IMG/VR virus record: IMGVR_UViG_3300029260_000255
Location: 1 to 34,956 of that record
DNA length: 34,956 bases
Source: a virus
Reading direction: 5' to 3' (one strand)
Shown here: positions 32,563 to 34,956 of the stretch, piece after piece
How the letters are laid out: every line of letters begins with the position of its first letter
Position numbering within the stretch: position 1 is the stretch's first letter
Translations under genes and position numbers: made by a program
Notes under the pieces: model-generated
The model's input: only the letters and a program-made list of their open reading frames with translations
The model's database searches: none
What the model was told of the DNA's origin: nothing

Positions 32563-34155
32563 CTAAGCATCAGTATGTATTCTTGCATGCGTAACAATAG
32601 CGTTAGTAGTAAGTATTGTAGATGCAACACTAATAGCATTAGATAAAGCCTCAGAGGTAACCTTAGCTGGATCAACTACACCCATCTCAAACATATCTCC
32701 ATACTCTCCAGTTACAACATTGTATCCAAAGTTCTCAGTTTTTTTATGGAAGAGATCATTATCATATATTTTATCAACCTCTAATCCAGCGTTTATAAGT
32801 ATCTGAGTTAACGGAGCTACAAGGGCATGTCTAATAATCTTATCAGAAGTACTATCTGAATTATAATCTTTAGCTAAGGTAGCTAATAACAATCCGCCAC
32901 CAGGTACAATACCTTCCTTTAGTGCGGAACGAACTGCACAAACAGAGTCATCGACTCTGTCAAATTTTTCTTTTTGTTCTATATCAGATGTAGCACCTAC
33001 TTGTATACATCCTATTCCTCCAACTAAACTTGCTATACGCTCATTCACAAAGTCACGCTCATGTTTAGCAGTTAAAGTTTCTTGCTGTTCTCTAAGTTCT
33101 AATACTCTGTCAACTGTTTCTTTACTAATCTCTCCATTTTTTATAATGATAGTAGAGTCTTTACCAACTATAATTTTATCAGCAACACCTAAGTCTTCCA
33201 TTCTAATCAAAGATAAATCGTCTCCAGTCTTTTCTGAAAAGTATTTAGCTCCTACTGAGAATGCAATGTCCTGCATAAGCTCGTGAGACTTGTATCCAAA
33301 TGATGGAACTTGTATATTACAAAACTGTAACCCATTACGCTGCACATTAGCAGCGAGAGTATTAATAACATTAGTAGAACAGTTACCTATGATAAGTAAT
33401 TTATCTCCAGCATTAATAATTGGTTTAAGTATATTCTCGATTTGAAGTATATTAGTAATCTCAGTATCGCATAACAATACTTTAACACCATCCATAACAC
33501 ACTCGTCTTTTCTTTGATCGTTAATAAACATAGTGGATGTGTACCCTCTATCAACTTTTATACCATTAGTAACCTCAGCATAAGTTTTGTCAGTTTGAGA
33601 TCTCTCAACCGTTACTATACCATCCTTACCCACTTCTTTGTATGCTTTGGCAATAATTTCGCCAATCTCCACATCATTGTTTGCAGAGATAGTTGCAATA
33701 TCAACAAGCATCTCATCAGTAACATCTACAGCATTATTTTTTATTTGCTTTAATAGATCATCACCAGCCGCTCTAATCTCTCTAACAACCTGTATAAGGT
33801 TATCCTCCTTAGTTATAAAACTCTGTCCCGCCTTTACTAATGCTTCTGTAAGTACAATTGCTGTAGTTGTACCATCACCTGCGGTGTTAGCCGTCTTCTC
33901 CGAAGCTTGCTTCATCATCCTAACTGCTAAGTTCTCTATAGGATCAATAAGAAATATACTCTTAGCTACAGTAACCCCATCTTTTGTTACTGTTAATCCT
34001 TGAGTATGTTCTTGTGATTCAATAAGCACTGTCTGGCCCTGTGGCCCCAGAGTTGACTTAACTGCTTTAGATATTTTGGAGATTCCCGATATTAACTTAT
34101 CTCTCGCTTCTTCATCAAACGATAAGTCTTTAGGTATGTAACCTTGCTCTTGCAT
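32563..34155 (-). CDS. groEL: Phage chaperonin GroEL (530 aa)
   Basis: A full-length group I chaperonin. ATP-site motifs are in place: STLGPQG (34-40; Gln where bacteria have Lys), TKDGVTVAK (57-65) and AGDGTTTA (92-99). RVDDSV holds the catalytic Asp equivalent to E. coli Asp398, and EGIVPGGG and MGVVDPAKV follow. The apical domain keeps GYTSTMFIN and LLIIGNCS-type strands. It ends at HARIHTDA with no GGM tail, which cellular GroELs carry. The N-terminus is a few residues longer than in E. coli. A -7 element lies 32 bases upstream. It forms the folding chamber in the host cytoplasm, probably for capsid or other phage proteins, with the GroES just downstream. Identity is certain; client proteins are inferred. 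Confidence 0.97.
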   Translation of the reverse strand: MQEQGYIPKDLSFDEEARDKLISGISKISKAVKSTLGPQGQTVLIESQEHTQGLTVTKDGVTVAKSIFLIDPIENLAVRMMKQASEKTANTAGDGTTTAIVLTEALVKAGQSFITKEDNLIQVVREIRAAGDDLLKQIKNNAVDVTDEMLVDIATISANNDVEIGEIIAKAYKEVGKDGIVTVERSQTDKTYAEVTNGIKVDRGYTSTMFINDQRKDECVMDGVKVLLCDTEITNILQIENILKPIINAGDKLLIIGNCSTNVINTLAANVQRNGLQFCNIQVPSFGYKSHELMQDIAFSVGAKYFSEKTGDDLSLIRMEDLGVADKIIVGKDSTIIIKNGEISKETVDRVLELREQQETLTAKHERDFVNERIASLVGGIGCIQVGATSDIEQKEKFDRVDDSVCAVRSALKEGIVPGGGLLLATLAKDYNSDSTSDKIIRHALVAPLTQILINAGLEVDKIYDNDLFHKKTENFGYNVVTGEYGDMFEMGVVDPAKVTSEALSNAISVASTILTTNAIVTHARIHTDA

Positions 34156-34187
34156 TGTAGTAGAATTTAAATTAATTTAATTTGATG

Positions 34188-34195
34188 CAAAGATA
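34188..34195 (-). promoter_or_regulatory. Bacteroidota-type -7 promoter element TATCTTTG for groEL
   Basis: TATCTTTGC on the minus strand, 32 bases before the groEL ATG, followed by the AT-rich leader typical of this genome. Confidence 0.75.
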
Positions 34196-34308
34196 ATAAA
34201 ATAAAATAACTGCAATCTATTTGATTAAAAAATAAATGTTAATATGATAAAAAAAAGTTTTCTATTTATATATATATATTTACTATTCTTCTTTATACTT
34301 TTCTTTAT

Positions 34309-34327
34309 AGAATAAATACTTTATTCT
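34309..34327. repeat. Perfect 8-bp inverted repeat, 3-base spacer
   Basis: AGAATAAA-TAC-TTTATTCT, about 115 bases upstream of the groEL -7 element. AT-rich, without a T-run, so an operator-like site is more likely than a terminator. Confidence 0.6.
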
Positions 34328-34398
34328 TGTCATCTTGTCATAAATAAATATAATATAATAGAAACCAATTAGTTAGGCTATGACGAGTTTGTTTTTAG

Positions 34399-34418
34399 GT
34401 CATCATGAGTATGATGAC
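34399..34418. repeat. Perfect 8-bp inverted repeat, 4-base spacer
   Basis: GTCATCAT-GAGT-ATGATGAC. It has no adjoining T-run on either strand and could be a protein-binding site or a hairpin in the mRNA of neighbouring genes. Confidence 0.65.
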
Positions 34419-34435
34419 TCTTGTCATATATATAT

Positions 34436-34476
34436 AAAAAAAGAGGGTGAGCAACAAATCAATGCACCCAACCTCT
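34436..34476 (-). terminator. Probable intrinsic terminator after the 75-aa gene
   Basis: On the minus strand AGAGG pairs with CCTCT and GGGTG with CACCC in an imperfect hairpin, followed by a run of T from base 34442 downwards. It lies 28 bases past the stop of the 75-aa gene. Confidence 0.6.
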
Positions 34477-34503
34477 TTCAACACAACATAACAAATAAAC
34501 TTC

Positions 34504-34731
34504 TTAGTAATTATTTCTATCGAAACGATCCATTTTTTTTCTCATCTCTGCACGCTCAATACCGTCAGCTATACAGTCAATCTTATATTGTTTTTCCATC
34601 TGCTTTCTATAACGAGAAGCCTGTGCTATACCCGTTTCACCGTCTTCACGATCATTTATTAATCTTCCGTTCTGAACATTAAGTCCGCCTACATTGTCCG
34701 ATCCCACAAAAGGGTTTGTCATTTTTTTCAT
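34504..34731 (-). CDS. Hypothetical protein (75 aa)
   Basis: Charged and mostly helical in its C-terminal half (QASRYRKQMEKQYKIDCIAD, then GIERAEMRKKMDRF), with a Gly/Asn-rich first half (TNPFVGSDNVGGLNVQNGRL). No membrane segment. It starts two bases after the stop of the 31-aa basic ORF, in the same transcription unit, and is followed by a probable terminator. Family not recognised. Confidence 0.72.
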   Translation of the reverse strand: MKKMTNPFVGSDNVGGLNVQNGRLINDREDGETGIAQASRYRKQMEKQYKIDCIADGIERAEMRKKMDRFDRNNY

Positions 34732-34733
34732 AA

Positions 34734-34829
34734 TTAATATTTTGGTTTTGTTTTTGTATTTGATCTTACAGCCTTCTTAGCCTTAGGTGTTGTAGCCTTC
34801 TTAGTCTTAGGTGTTGTCTTTTTTGTCAT
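34734..34829 (-). CDS. Tiny Lys/Thr/Pro-rich protein (31 aa)
   Basis: MTKKTTPKTKKATTPKAKKA followed by VRSNTKTKPKY: two near-repeats of TxKKxTTPKxKKA, resembling histone-H1-like tails. A -7 element lies 15 bases upstream, and the stop is two bases before the 75-aa gene. Short, but promoter and spacing support translation. Nucleic-acid binding is inferred from composition. Confidence 0.55.
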   Translation of the reverse strand: MTKKTTPKTKKATTPKAKKAVRSNTKTKPKY

Positions 34830-34843
34830 TGTTTTATTTTTTA

Positions 34844-34851
34844 CAAAGATA
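34844..34851 (-). promoter_or_regulatory. Bacteroidota-type -7 promoter element TATCTTTG
   Basis: TATCTTTGT on the minus strand, 15 bases upstream of the 31-aa ORF. Confidence 0.7.
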
Positions 34852-34956
34852 AAAAAATTTTTTAGACACCTCGGGGCTTAGGGTTATTATATGGCATACG
34901 CTGAGCAGTCCTCATTAGAAAGTAGTTTGTAAATCAACCCCCCCCCTCTTCTTTTC

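Larger units (their letters stand above)
34156..34503. other. Non-coding AT-rich gap (348 bp) with promoter, inverted repeats and terminator
   Basis: The longest gene-free stretch in the window. It holds, from right to left, a hairpin likely to terminate the 75-aa gene, two perfect inverted repeats, a very AT-rich segment with alternating TA, and the promoter of the groEL gene. A 100-aa plus-strand frame starting at 34380 overlaps the real minus-strand gene and has no leader, so I do not call it. Confidence 0.7.

Noticed and set aside
34261-34330. tRNA gene in the non-coding gap
   Set aside because: No cloverleaf or TpsiC-like block can be formed; the sequence is simple AT with one short inverted repeat.
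34380-34682. 100-aa plus-strand open frame
   Set aside because: It overlaps the 75-aa minus-strand gene, contains the terminator hairpin and has no leader.
34862-34915. 17-aa minus-strand ORF (MRTAQRMPYNNPKPRGV)
   Set aside because: Too short and without promoter or coupling; it may be real in a longer contig but cannot be supported here.

Overview
The window is a contiguous block of a phage genome that very probably infects a Bacteroidota (Flavobacteriia-like, plausibly marine) host. It is strongly AT-rich, densely coded, and almost entirely transcribed leftwards (minus strand). The host inference rests on repeated minus-strand copies of the Bacteroidota -7 promoter element TAnnTTTG just upstream of gene clusters, and on A/T-rich leaders of the type AATTAAATAAAATG instead of Shine-Dalgarno sequences. 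Head and connector genes (lambda-type Walker A large terminase, ~810-residue portal, scaffold, capsid protein, two connector proteins, 1772-residue tail protein) fit a podovirus-like plan, and several resemble proteins of crAss-like and marine flavobacterial phages. That affiliation is from memory of family features and has not been searched. No integrase, replication gene, tRNA, CRISPR array or insertion sequence was seen.

Layout in the direction of transcription (right to left): two small basic or unknown genes (34829-34504); a 348-base non-coding gap with two perfect inverted repeats and a promoter; a phage GroEL followed by GroES (34155-32243); the only plus-strand gene, a winged-helix-like regulator (31804-32277), whose promoter overlaps the divergent promoter of a run of very basic proteins (31760-30033); small Cys-containing peptides and two small structural proteins (30031-28408); a lysis cassette of a small membrane protein, an M15 peptidase, three tiny basic genes and a holin-like protein (28389-26853); a coiled-coil protein and four fibre-like genes (26795-20363); a 72-residue unknown, a possible double-domain GroES-like protein and a 2OG-Fe(II) oxygenase (20337-18987); a small-terminase candidate, large terminase, portal, scaffold and major capsid protein (18987-11424); then head and connector proteins, a giant tail protein, and a Cys-rich tail-tip or adhesin-like protein cut by the left edge (11358-1).

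Most late genes are chained by TAATG or ATGA overlaps, with strong intrinsic terminators after the capsid gene and after the two following units. Two of the terminators run almost directly into the next promoter. The most unusual content is chaperonin-related: a full-length GroEL lacking the GGM tail, a single-domain GroES downstream of it (reverse of the usual bacterial order), and a separate 187-residue protein that looks like two GroES domains in tandem. A second pattern is a short beta-rich module that recurs in at least five structural proteins, including the capsid protein.
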